Made by a program: the position numbers and the translations under genes. Of a stretch of DNA of 6,206 nt, positions 1 through 5,389 are shown piece after piece. The stretch's first letter is position 1, and each line of letters starts with the position of its first letter. The stretch comes from an uncultured Asticcacaulis sp. (GTDB lineage Bacteria; Pseudomonadota; Alphaproteobacteria; Caulobacterales; Caulobacteraceae), in the NCBI GenBank assembly GCA_946480125.1, contig CAMLIY010000185.1:1-6206 (forward strand). Direction: 5' to 3'. The notes beneath the pieces are model-generated. The model was given only the letters and a program-made list of their open reading frames with translations. It had not been told where the DNA came from and did no database searches.

Positions 1-53
1 CGGACCTTGACGTTGTAATCCAGCACCCGCTTGACCGGGACCAAAATCTTCAT
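1..53 (-). CDS. etfB: Electron transfer flavoprotein beta subunit, N-terminal fragment (cut by window edge)
   Basis: Only the first 17 codons and two bases are present; they read MKILVPVKRVLDYNVKVR. This matches the highly conserved start of EtfB, the AMP-binding subunit of the soluble EtfAB heterodimer. EtfAB takes electrons from acyl-CoA and other flavin dehydrogenases and passes them to ETF:ubiquinone oxidoreductase. The start is supported by an AGAGG ribosome-binding site 7 to 8 bases upstream of the ATG. The gene continues off the left edge; etfA usually follows but cannot be seen. It points the same way as the adenosyltransferase operon at 586-1954 but is separated from it by a plus-strand gene, so it probably has its own promoter in 54-291. 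The identification rests on a short fragment, but one that is very characteristic. Confidence 0.85.
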   Translation of the reverse strand, partial: MKILVPVKRVLDYNVKV

Positions 54-60
54 GGCTTTA

Positions 61-66
61 ACCTCT
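61..66 (-). promoter_or_regulatory. Ribosome-binding site of etfB
   Basis: The minus strand reads AGAGGT here, followed by 7 bases and then the etfB ATG. It is one of the better Shine-Dalgarno matches in the window and fixes the etfB start codon. Confidence 0.6.
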
Positions 67-207
67 GGCAGTTCGTTGGGCTTTTCGTTTCCTGGCACCC
101 TTATCGAGCGCGTTTAACTGGGGTTCAAATGACGACCAATGCCCGCAAAGTCAATTCCTGTTTGGTCTTTTGCAAGTGTTTTCAGTGGCCGGACCGCTGG
201 TTTTCAA

Positions 208-236
208 TTGCCCTTATGTTCGTATTGGCGCATAAA
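208..236 (+). promoter_or_regulatory. Weak candidate sigma-70 promoter for the small membrane protein gene
   Basis: TTGCCC at 208-213 and CATAAA at 231-236 are 17 bases apart, and each matches 4 of 6 consensus positions. Transcription would start near 243, giving a leader of about 50 bases before the ATG at 292. The stretch 54-291 also has to contain the divergent etfB promoter, for which I see only a TTGACT on the minus strand at 149-154 without a convincing -10 box. No other gene is apparent in 54-291. Confidence 0.25.
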
Positions 237-291
237 GGAATAACCACATCTTTACGTTCACGTCAAGTTATAGCTTCGGACAGACCTGCCC

Positions 292-585
292 ATGCCCAGC
301 CAGATAGGCAAACTGAAATACATTTTTCTTATTGTTCTGGGCCTGTGCAGCGCCGCCATCGTCGGCTATGGCTGGTTTTATGATATCCCGAAGAAGAAAT
401 GTGAAAATGCCGCGGGCTGGTACTCGTGGAAGGCGCACAAGTGCTACGCGCCGATCGCTATTTCGACCTTAACCGGCCGTAAAGACGGCAAACCGGCAAC
501 AATCGATTACCATGACGATGCCCGCAAGGCGAGCAATGCCAGAGCGGTAAATAGCGCCGGTAACAGTGCGTCGTCTTCGAATTAA
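292..585 (+). CDS. Small membrane-anchored protein of unknown function with two cysteines
   Basis: The 97-residue product is not one I recognise. Residues 1-9 are short and basic, residues 10-30 form one hydrophobic segment (YIFLIVLGLCSAAIVGYGWFY), and the rest is hydrophilic. It could be an uncleaved N-terminal anchor with a periplasmic tail or, less likely, a signal peptide. After the membrane segment come a lysine cluster (34-36), Cys37 and Cys51 around a tryptophan/tyrosine-rich stretch (GWYSW, 42-46), and a low-complexity Ala/Ser/Asn tail. The two cysteines could form a disulfide if exported. The codons show the third-position G/C preference of the neighbouring genes, which supports a real gene. 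The ATG is the only usual start, because an in-frame TAG lies at 271-273; the ribosome-binding site is poor. Its stop abuts the stop of the convergent lipoprotein gene. Confidence 0.6.
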   Translation: MPSQIGKLKYIFLIVLGLCSAAIVGYGWFYDIPKKKCENAAGWYSWKAHKCYAPIAISTLTGRKDGKPATIDYHDDARKASNARAVNSAGNSASSSN

Positions 586-1113
586 TCAGCTATTTGAGGG
601 AATGTCGCATTTAAGAACCGGCGACTGGCTGCGCGCCATTTCCAGCCGGTCACGATAATAGTTGCACCTGACCTGGCTGTCCTCGTTGCTCTCTGGCGTA
701 ATGCTGTAACCGTCGATCAGCACCATGGCCTGGCCACCCATGACGTCGCTCAAGGCTTTCTGGTTGAGACCGCCGCCAGGCACATGCACCTGTGTCGAGG
801 TCGCCAGTGCGCCGACCTTCTCCTGTCCCAGATCAATCTGATGCAGGCTGTTGACCTTGTCGCGCGCCGCCTCCGTCGGGTAACCGTAATAGGCGACATC
901 AACCACCAGGGTATCCCCGGTCGCCTTGAAACGTGCCGCCGCCGCCGGCGTCATCTCGATTTCCACATCAAAAGCCACGGCCGGATTTTCGACATTGGTG
1001 CCAATTTCATTACCGGTCGCCTTCTTGCCGGCATCGCACTGTGCGAGCAACAGGCAAGGCAGAACAAACGCTATAGCGGTCAGGGCTTTCGGCATATGTT
1101 TTCTCGGAATCAT
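586..1113 (-). CDS. Probable lipoprotein of unknown function
   Basis: The 175-residue product starts with a basic n-region (RKHMPK), a hydrophobic core and LLLAQC ending at Cys26, which looks like a lipobox. Gln at -1 is unusual, so type I cleavage or a plain anchor remains possible. Asp follows the cysteine; in E. coli Asp at +2 keeps lipoproteins in the inner membrane, but this rule need not hold here. The mature part is hydrophilic with no domain I recognise; Cys150 and Cys169 near the C-terminus could pair. I chose the ATG at 1111-1113 because it overlaps the stop of the adenosyltransferase gene as TAATG, implying translational coupling. A GTG at 1131 and an ATG at 1095 are in-frame alternatives. 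It is the last gene of the minus-strand operon and ends against the stop of the convergent gene at 292-585. Confidence 0.7.
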   Translation of the reverse strand: MIPRKHMPKALTAIAFVLPCLLLAQCDAGKKATGNEIGTNVENPAVAFDVEIEMTPAAAARFKATGDTLVVDVAYYGYPTEAARDKVNSLHQIDLGQEKVGALATSTQVHVPGGGLNQKALSDVMGGQAMVLIDGYSITPESNEDSQVRCNYYRDRLEMARSQSPVLKCDIPSNS

Positions 1114-1679
1114 TATTTTGACGGTGCCCACAGGACGTCGGCGCGGCCCTGGTCATTAGCATGTCGCGCCAGTACGAACAACAGATCGGAGAGGCGATTG
1201 AGGTATTTCAATGCCTCCGGATTGACCTGTTCGCCTTCTATCTTTGCCAAGGTGACGGCGTCGCGTTCGGCGCGGCGGGCGAGGGTGCGCGCCAGATGCA
1301 GGTGCGCGCTCATGGGCGATCCTGCCGGCAGGATGAATGAGGTTAACGGCGCGATCGGTTCATTATAGGCATCAAGCGCCGCTTCCAGGGCCGTCACCTG
1401 ATCCGCCTTTATGCGCAGCGGCGTCCACGAGATGTTATCCGAGGGCGTGGCCAGATCGGCGCCCAGATCGAACAGTTCGTTTTGCAGGCGCGCCAAAAGG
1501 TTATCCAGCGAAGGGTCGGATGCGCTGTTTAGCCGCACCAGTCCCAGTGCCGCATTAGTCTCATCGACGCTGCCTATGACCACCAGGCGCGCATCATCCT
1601 TGGGCCGGCGCGTGCCGTCCGCCAGGCCGGTGGTGCCGTCATCGCCGGTACGGGTGTAGATTTTATTGAGCTTGACCAT
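1113..1679 (-). CDS. PduO-type cob(I)alamin adenosyltransferase
   Basis: The enzyme transfers the adenosyl group of ATP to cob(I)alamin, making adenosylcobalamin, the cofactor of methylmalonyl-CoA mutase and class II ribonucleotide reductase; it works in the cytoplasm, usually as a trimer. The 188-residue length fits the single-domain PduO/MMAB family. Family motifs are plain: the N-terminal ATP-binding loop TRTGDDGTTGL (9-19), SVDETNAALG (37-46), FDLGADLATP (70-79), the LPAGSPMSAHLHLARTLARRAERD stretch (117-140) with the conserved Arg and Glu residues, and LNRLSDLLFVLAR (160-172). I chose the ATG at 1677-1679 because homologues begin MVKLNKIYTRTGD; a longer in-frame start at 1718 would add 13 unrelated residues. 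It lies 71 bases downstream of the HIG1 gene and shares its stop codon (TAATG) with the lipoprotein gene. The unrelated CobA/CobO type is ruled out by the motifs. Confidence 0.95.
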   Translation of the reverse strand: MVKLNKIYTRTGDDGTTGLADGTRRPKDDARLVVIGSVDETNAALGLVRLNSASDPSLDNLLARLQNELFDLGADLATPSDNISWTPLRIKADQVTALEAALDAYNEPIAPLTSFILPAGSPMSAHLHLARTLARRAERDAVTLAKIEGEQVNPEALKYLNRLSDLLFVLARHANDQGRADVLWAPSK

Positions 1680-1750
1680 GACCACTTCTGTTTGAAAGTA
1701 ATAACTGCCAAATCTCATTCATAGAAATTGGCGTGGGCGGCGTATCTTCT

Positions 1751-1954
1751 CTAGGAAGAATGCTTCATGGCCCAGGCCAGGATCACCAGCAGACCAATGG
1801 CTATGGCCTGAAACAGAACGCGCAGGCGCATCAGCTTGTTCGACCAGTTCTCGCGGAAGGTGCCGCCGCGCACCAGGCTGAAAAGACCGGCGGCCAGAAC
1901 GACAAGCACGGCAAACATGGCCACAAGCGCAAGATAAAAGAAGATTTTTGTCAT
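1751..1954 (-). CDS. HIG1-domain 'twin transmembrane' protein
   Basis: The 67-residue product has two membrane segments (about 5-27 and 46-62) joined by a basic loop, RGGTFRENWSNKLMRLRV. This is the layout of HIG1 proteins. R43-x-R45-x3-Q49 matches the second half of the HIG1 signature Q(I/V)x3(R/H)xRx3Q, while the leading Gln is replaced by Ser38. Eukaryotic members (Rcf1, HIGD1/2) bind cytochrome c oxidase and respiratory supercomplexes; bacterial members are often annotated 'twin transmembrane protein', and a similar inner-membrane role is inference. The ATG at 1952-1954 is preferred over an in-frame TTG at 1981, which would place a basic MAIKRRFCL extension in front. It heads the minus-strand operon with the adenosyltransferase and lipoprotein genes, an order that I recall near etfB in several alphaproteobacteria. 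Confidence 0.85.
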   Translation of the reverse strand: MTKIFFYLALVAMFAVLVVLAAGLFSLVRGGTFRENWSNKLMRLRVLFQAIAIGLLVILAWAMKHSS

Positions 1955-1986
1955 GAGACAAAATCGCCTTTTTATGGCCAAAAGTC

Positions 1987-2000
1987 GAGATATTTATCTC
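1987..2000. repeat. Inverted repeat in the HIG1 leader
   Basis: GAGATA and TATCTC are perfectly complementary arms of 6 bases around TT. The repeat lies 33-46 bases upstream of the HIG1 ATG, and downstream of the predicted transcription start. It could be an operator. It lacks a following T-run, and the 2-base gap is too tight for a normal terminator loop. Confidence 0.45.
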
Positions 2001-2008
2001 AGGTCAGC

Positions 2009-2026
2009 GACGGACTATTATCCGTC
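2009..2026. repeat. Inverted repeat GACGGA-N6-TCCGTC, candidate operator
   Basis: Two perfect 6-base arms flank 6 bases. On the minus strand the centre contains GATAAT (2017-2022), the candidate -10 box of the HIG1 operon, so a protein bound here would cover the promoter. The symmetry and 18-base size suit a dimeric regulator, possibly the divergent TetR protein; that link is inference. Confidence 0.45.
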
Positions 2027-2044
2027 ATGCGTTAAATTTGTGAC
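2017..2044 (-). promoter_or_regulatory. Candidate promoter of the HIG1-adenosyltransferase-lipoprotein operon
   Basis: On the minus strand GTCACA (2039-2044, 4 of 6) and GATAAT (2017-2022, 5 of 6) are 16 bases apart. Transcription would start near 2010, about 55 bases before the HIG1 ATG. The -10 box lies inside the inverted repeat 2009-2026. Confidence 0.3.
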
Positions 2045-2089
2045 TCCGCCGGGTACTGAAAAGCGACCCGCGGAATACGGGCGTCATCC

Positions 2090-2118
2090 TTGTAATGGGC
2101 GTGGCGCCATACTAGATA
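2090..2118 (+). promoter_or_regulatory. Weak candidate promoter of the tetR-family gene
   Basis: TTGTAA (2090-2095, 4 of 6) and TAGATA (2113-2118, 3 of 6) have the ideal 17-base spacing. The start of transcription would fall near 2125, at the edge of the palindrome cluster 2125-2150, a typical place for an autoregulatory operator. GATAAT at 2132-2137 is a better -10 match but has no -35 partner. Confidence 0.25.
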
Positions 2119-2124
2119 GGGAAA

Positions 2125-2150
2125 ATCCTAGGATAATCCTTCCCTGAAGG
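2125..2150. repeat. Cluster of overlapping palindromes upstream of the tetR-family gene, candidate operator
   Basis: Three symmetric elements overlap or lie end to end: ATCCTAGGAT (2125-2134, a perfect 10-base palindrome), AGGATAATCCT (2130-2140, 5-base arms around one base) and CCTTCCCTGAAGG (2138-2150, 5-base arms around three). They end 32 bases before the tetR-family ATG. TetR proteins commonly bind such short palindromes in their own promoter region, so this is the best operator candidate in the window. Confidence 0.4.
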
Positions 2151-2182
2151 TAAACTTCATTTTTGTGTGTGAGTAACGCGTT

Positions 2183-2878
2183 ATGTACGATCCCCACCAT
2201 GCCACCGATCCTGTGAGTGACCCAGCCATCGCTAGCGACAAACCCGTTCCGGCCGGCAATCGCGCCAAGTCTAAAGAGCGCAATCGCCTGAAGATACTCG
2301 AATCGGCGGCAACGCTTTTTCGTGAGCGCGGTTTCGAAGCCGCTACCCTGCGCGATATCGCCCGCGCCGCCGGGCTCTCCACCGGCGCCCTGTTCGCCAA
2401 TTTCGCTGACAAGAACGAAATATTTCTGACCGTTCTGCATGCGGAAAATGAGCAGGTCGTTAAGGCTATGCGCGATGCTCATGATGACACACTGGACCTG
2501 GCTAAACGCCTGCACAGGCAGTTGATGCGTGGGTATGAGGCGGCCCGGCACAATGCCCGTATCGTGCTGTCGGCTTTCGTTATGAAGTGGAGTCACGGCC
2601 AGCTATCCGGTCAGTCACCGGTCAATGAGGTTGGCCAGATGAGTGATCTGATTCATATCGTGCTGCTCGATACGTTGAAACTGGCACAGGGCCGCAAGGA
2701 ATTGCCTCAGGGCAGCGATATCGAAAATGCCGCTGAAGTGCTCGAGGATCTGTGCTTCGCCAATCTGCGCCGCGCCTATCAGGCCAGCGATGATACTGGC
2801 GCCTTCGATATGGACAAACTGACAAAAAGCCTGACCGCGCAGATCAAGCTGATTGTTTCTGGCCTGAAAAGTGCCTGA
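2183..2878 (+). CDS. TetR/AcrR-family transcriptional regulator
   Basis: The 231-residue protein carries a TetR_N DNA-binding domain at about 36-82: a first helix LKILESAATLFRERGFEAAT, then the helix-turn-helix TLRDIARAAGLSTGALFANF (55-74) followed by ADKNEIFLTVL, the usual family pattern. An unusual N-terminal extension of about 30 polar residues precedes it. The all-helical remainder should form the ligand-binding and dimer domain; the ligand cannot be read from the sequence. I chose the ATG at 2183 because no other ATG precedes the DNA-binding domain; the ribosome-binding site is weak, so a GTG at codon 11 cannot be excluded. It is divergent from the HIG1 operon and convergent with the GT87 gene, with only 5 bases between the stop codons. 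Self-regulation through the palindromes at 2125-2150 is likely but inferred. Confidence 0.92.
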   Translation: MYDPHHATDPVSDPAIASDKPVPAGNRAKSKERNRLKILESAATLFRERGFEAATLRDIARAAGLSTGALFANFADKNEIFLTVLHAENEQVVKAMRDAHDDTLDLAKRLHRQLMRGYEAARHNARIVLSAFVMKWSHGQLSGQSPVNEVGQMSDLIHIVLLDTLKLAQGRKELPQGSDIENAAEVLEDLCFANLRRAYQASDDTGAFDMDKLTKSLTAQIKLIVSGLKSA

Positions 2879-2883
2879 TGGGT

Positions 2884-4164
2884 TTAAGCGACTGTTTCCT
2901 GAAGGGCGGGCATTCTGATGTCCGCCCTTTTTGTTATGCGTCCCTGAACGAAAAAGAACAGAGTGCCGGTCATCAGCACGCCAACCGGTACATGCGTCAT
3001 ATCGGTCAGGCCACGCGACAGAAAAGGCAGCAGATAGAGCCCCACGCACAGCATTTTTTCCCACGGACGAAAACCGTGACTTACCCCTTGCATGACCAGC
3101 CACCCCATAGGCAGGGCGATCATCATCAGGTCATAGTTCAGCAGGAACGGACTGAGCAACAGGGTGACCGAAGTCAGCAACGCGCCTAAAGCCACCGCAT
3201 CAGGACGGTGACGACGAATGATATGGATGGACCAGCCCAATGCAGCCAGCGCAATGAGGGCCTGACCGGCATAGGCCACACCATTCGGCAGGCCGATGAG
3301 CTTCAGGCCGGCAAAAACGCTTTGCACGGCCGAGGTATCCACCAGGCCTTTTTCCAGGGCTTCACGCGCCAGATGGCTATTGGCGAAAAAAGCCGCATAC
3401 CCTGCCGGCCCGACGACAAAATAAGCGATTATCGACAAGGCGGCGGCACTGAAAGCTGTAGCGAAAAAGGTTTTCCAGCGTCCGTCAGCCGCCAGAATAA
3501 ACGGAAGGGCCAGGGCCAGTTGCGGCTTGATCACCAGCAGTCCGAACACCAGACCGGACATGACGGGGGCGCGTGACAGCAACAGGCATCCGCCGGCCAT
3601 TATGGCCGTTGTCAGGGCGGCATTCTGGCCGCAGGCGATGTTCATCCACACGCCGGGAAAGGCGATCAGCGGCAACCATGCACCGCTTGGATCGGGCGTC
3701 ATCCGCTTCAGCCACATATACAGCAGCTTGAGCATGGTCACTGTTGTGGTGGCCATGGCGATAAGGACAGACCAGCCATAGGACAGCAGGGCCAGCGGCA
3801 GGCAAATAACCAGATAGGCCGGCGGATAGAAAAAGGCCCAATAGTCATGCAGCCCGTTTGCGAAAACCGAATTTTCTGCCACCTTGTGCAGGTCCGGATG
3901 CCAGGCATCCGCCGCGTGTCCGCCGAGGGCCAGTTTTGAGGCGGCATAAAAGCTGATATAATGCCCCCCGAAGGGGACGCCGGATTTGTCGATCAGTCCA
4001 TGACCGGCGGCAAAACGCGCGATAATCGGCAGGAGGCCGAGCAGCACCAGGACGAACACCGCATAGGTGCGGGCACGCCGGACGGTCAGCCAGTCAGCGT
4101 CGCGTATCTGGGACAGGGCAGAATTGAGGGCCAAGGATCGGTCTCCGGAGACAGAAGGCCGCAT
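2884..4164 (-). CDS. GT87 (DUF2029) family integral-membrane glycosyltransferase
   Basis: The 426-residue protein is a polytopic inner-membrane protein with roughly ten hydrophobic segments. Its features match GT87/DUF2029: GHYISFYAASKLALGG after the first membrane helix (67-82), the loop ending in FFYPPAYLVICLPLALL (110-126), CGQNAALTTAIMAGG (177-191) and GLLVIKPQLALALPF (207-221). Characterised members, such as mycobacterial mannosyltransferases, use polyprenyl-phosphate sugars as donors on the outer face of the membrane; the acceptor here is unknown. The ATG at 4164 has no clear ribosome-binding site, whereas an in-frame TTG at 4132-4134 has GGAG 8 bases upstream. Either start keeps the whole membrane part. 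It begins 26 bases after the Rieske oxygenase gene, so the two are probably co-transcribed. Its last codons contain the terminator hairpin of the opposite tetR-family gene. Confidence 0.85.
   Translation of the reverse strand: MRPSVSGDRSLALNSALSQIRDADWLTVRRARTYAVFVLVLLGLLPIIARFAAGHGLIDKSGVPFGGHYISFYAASKLALGGHAADAWHPDLHKVAENSVFANGLHDYWAFFYPPAYLVICLPLALLSYGWSVLIAMATTTVTMLKLLYMWLKRMTPDPSGAWLPLIAFPGVWMNIACGQNAALTTAIMAGGCLLLSRAPVMSGLVFGLLVIKPQLALALPFILAADGRWKTFFATAFSAAALSIIAYFVVGPAGYAAFFANSHLAREALEKGLVDTSAVQSVFAGLKLIGLPNGVAYAGQALIALAALGWSIHIIRRHRPDAVALGALLTSVTLLLSPFLLNYDLMMIALPMGWLVMQGVSHGFRPWEKMLCVGLYLLPFLSRGLTDMTHVPVGVLMTGTLFFFVQGRITKRADIRMPALQETVA
2902..2932 (+). terminator. Rho-independent terminator of the tetR-family gene, inside the GT87 coding end
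   Basis: AAGGGCGGGCA (2902-2912) pairs with TGTCCGCCCTT (2919-2929), giving 11 pairs including one G-U, around a 6-base loop, followed by a run of T (2928-2932). It lies 23 bases after the tetR-family stop. On the opposite strand the stem is not followed by T residues, so it should work only for plus-strand transcripts, although it sits within the last codons of the minus-strand GT87 gene. Confidence 0.85.
4143..4146 (-). promoter_or_regulatory. Possible ribosome-binding site for an internal TTG start of the GT87 gene
   Basis: The minus strand reads GGAG here, 8 bases before an in-frame TTG at 4132-4134. It is a better translation signal than anything upstream of the ATG at 4164, and a start here would shorten the protein by 10 residues in its cytoplasmic N-terminus. 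Confidence 0.35.
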
Positions 4165-4190
4165 TCTGGCAGCAAAAGCTCAAATGCCGG

Positions 4191-5306
4191 TTAAGATGTC
4201 CACTTTAACGTGGTTGGCCGAACCGGATTAACAAACGGGCGCTGTTCGCTGCGCGATTGCATCCATTCCCGCTTTAGTTGCTGATACCATTTGGCCTGGG
4301 TATCGGCGTCGTCGATCCAGATCAGGGCCGGATCATACCTCAGACCCTCATTTTGCAGGTTGACCATATCACCATCCTGTTTGAGGAAGGCCTTGGCGCC
4401 AAAGCGGAACAGCGGCGCGATCAGGCGGAAGAGGCCGTGATCTGACCAGAAAATCTGCGTGATGCGGGTGTGCGTATCGTCAATCGGCGTCAGGCAGGTG
4501 AGGCCCAGCACCTGCTGTTTACCAATTTCAATATGCTCATAACGGATGCCCGGCAGGCGGAAGGTAATTTCGGTAGCCGGCGCCCCGCCGAGAATTTTGT
4601 AGGCGCGGCTATTGGAGGAAGGTGCGTGACGCACCATTGAGAAACCGTAGTCACGCGGCTCGAATTGTTTGATCTTGGAAAGCTGTTTCTTGGCCGAACG
4701 CCACCACCATTGCTGATGGACATAGGGGCCATGCGCCGGGTCCATCAGACCCACAACGGCGTGATCGATATGCGAGTCGAAATCCATGGTCTCGACGATG
4801 ATAGGCCTGATATCGTTTTCATGGCCACCGACGACACCCGGCAGGATCGGCGGTTCGTGGTCCGGCTCGGCCGGTCGGCGCGGATCGGCGGTGATATAGA
4901 TCCAGACAATGCCCTGCTGTTCACGGAGGGCATAGTTGCGCACCTTGATCTTTTCAACATCCATTGGCTGGTCAGGCGTCAGCGACGGGATAGACTTGCA
5001 GGTGCCTTGAGTATCGAAGGTCCAGCCGTGATAACAGCACTGGACGACGCACTGTCCGCCTCTTCCATCCCGTATCATCTCTCCGGCAGATAGGGGCGCA
5101 GCGCGGTGCGGACAGATATCGCGCACGGCATAAGCCTTGCCATCCAAATCGCGTGCCAGCAGGACAGGCTCGCCGAGAATGACATAGCGTTGCAGCTTGC
5201 CAGCCATCAGATCGCCCGAAAGCGCGGCAAACCACCAGCAGTCCTTCAGGAAGCCCTGTCCGAAAACGATTTTTGTGGGCGCGGCAGATGCGGATTGATC
5301 AGGCAT
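4191..5306 (-). CDS. Rieske [2Fe-2S] mononuclear iron oxygenase, alpha-subunit type
   Basis: The 371-residue protein has the two parts of Rieske non-heme iron oxygenases. The N-terminal Rieske domain binds [2Fe-2S] through Cys65-x-His67 and Cys90-x2-His93; the 22-residue gap between the pairs is longer than the 15-17 usual in ring-hydroxylating dioxygenases. The catalytic part has D189-x2-H192-x4-H197 (DPAHGPYVH), where Asp is the electron-transfer bridge and the two His bind iron; Asp311 in KQDGDMVNLQ is the likely third ligand. The DPAHGPYVH wording resembles the VanA/PaO-type branch (vanillate demethylase, pheophorbide oxygenase) more than naphthalene dioxygenase. The substrate is unknown, and no reductase, ferredoxin or beta subunit is visible. 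The ATG at 5304-5306 fits the predicted transcript start near 5327; a TTG at 5390 lies inside the ahcY terminator. The GT87 gene follows after 26 bases. Confidence 0.92.
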   Translation of the reverse strand: MPDQSASAAPTKIVFGQGFLKDCWWFAALSGDLMAGKLQRYVILGEPVLLARDLDGKAYAVRDICPHRAAPLSAGEMIRDGRGGQCVVQCCYHGWTFDTQGTCKSIPSLTPDQPMDVEKIKVRNYALREQQGIVWIYITADPRRPAEPDHEPPILPGVVGGHENDIRPIIVETMDFDSHIDHAVVGLMDPAHGPYVHQQWWWRSAKKQLSKIKQFEPRDYGFSMVRHAPSSNSRAYKILGGAPATEITFRLPGIRYEHIEIGKQQVLGLTCLTPIDDTHTRITQIFWSDHGLFRLIAPLFRFGAKAFLKQDGDMVNLQNEGLRYDPALIWIDDADTQAKWYQQLKREWMQSRSEQRPFVNPVRPTTLKWTS

Positions 5307-5333
5307 GGCATGTCTTCGGTTGTCGAAGTCCGC

Positions 5334-5362
5334 ACTATAGATACTACAGTCCAAAACCGCAA
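5334..5362 (-). promoter_or_regulatory. Candidate sigma-70 promoter of the Rieske-GT87 pair
   Basis: On the minus strand TTGCGG (5357-5362, 3 of 6) and TATAGT (5334-5339, 5 of 6) are exactly 17 bases apart. Transcription would start near 5327, leaving a leader of about 20 bases before the ATG at 5306. The element sits just downstream of the ahcY terminator, as expected for an independent transcription unit. Confidence 0.45.
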
Positions 5363-5389
5363 ACGGCGCGATGGTTTCGCTATAGAGCA

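Noticed and set aside
129..383. Plus-strand open frame of 84 codons in the etfB upstream region
   Set aside because: It overlaps the more credible gene at 292-585 in another frame, lacks a ribosome-binding site, and changes character at the overlap into Arg/His-rich sequence.
784..1368. Plus-strand open frame of 194 codons
   Set aside because: It is antisense to the adenosyltransferase and lipoprotein genes, crosses their junction and has an Arg/Cys-rich composition typical of a shadow frame.
1745..1759. TCTTC-N5-GAAGA inverted repeat at the HIG1 stop codon
   Set aside because: The stem is short and AT-rich without a T-run, so it is unlikely to be a terminator. The adenosyltransferase gene follows closely and is probably in the same transcript.
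2067..2081. CCCG-N7-CGGG inverted repeat
   Set aside because: Arms of four bases in GC-rich DNA are expected by chance, and there is no T-run or promoter overlap.
2084..2596. Minus-strand open frame of 170 codons
   Set aside because: It is antisense to the DNA-binding half of the TetR-family gene and to its operator region, with no recognisable domain.
2615..3103. Minus-strand open frame of 162 codons
   Set aside because: It spans the ends of two well-supported genes (tetR-family and GT87) out of frame with the latter and contains the terminator hairpin.
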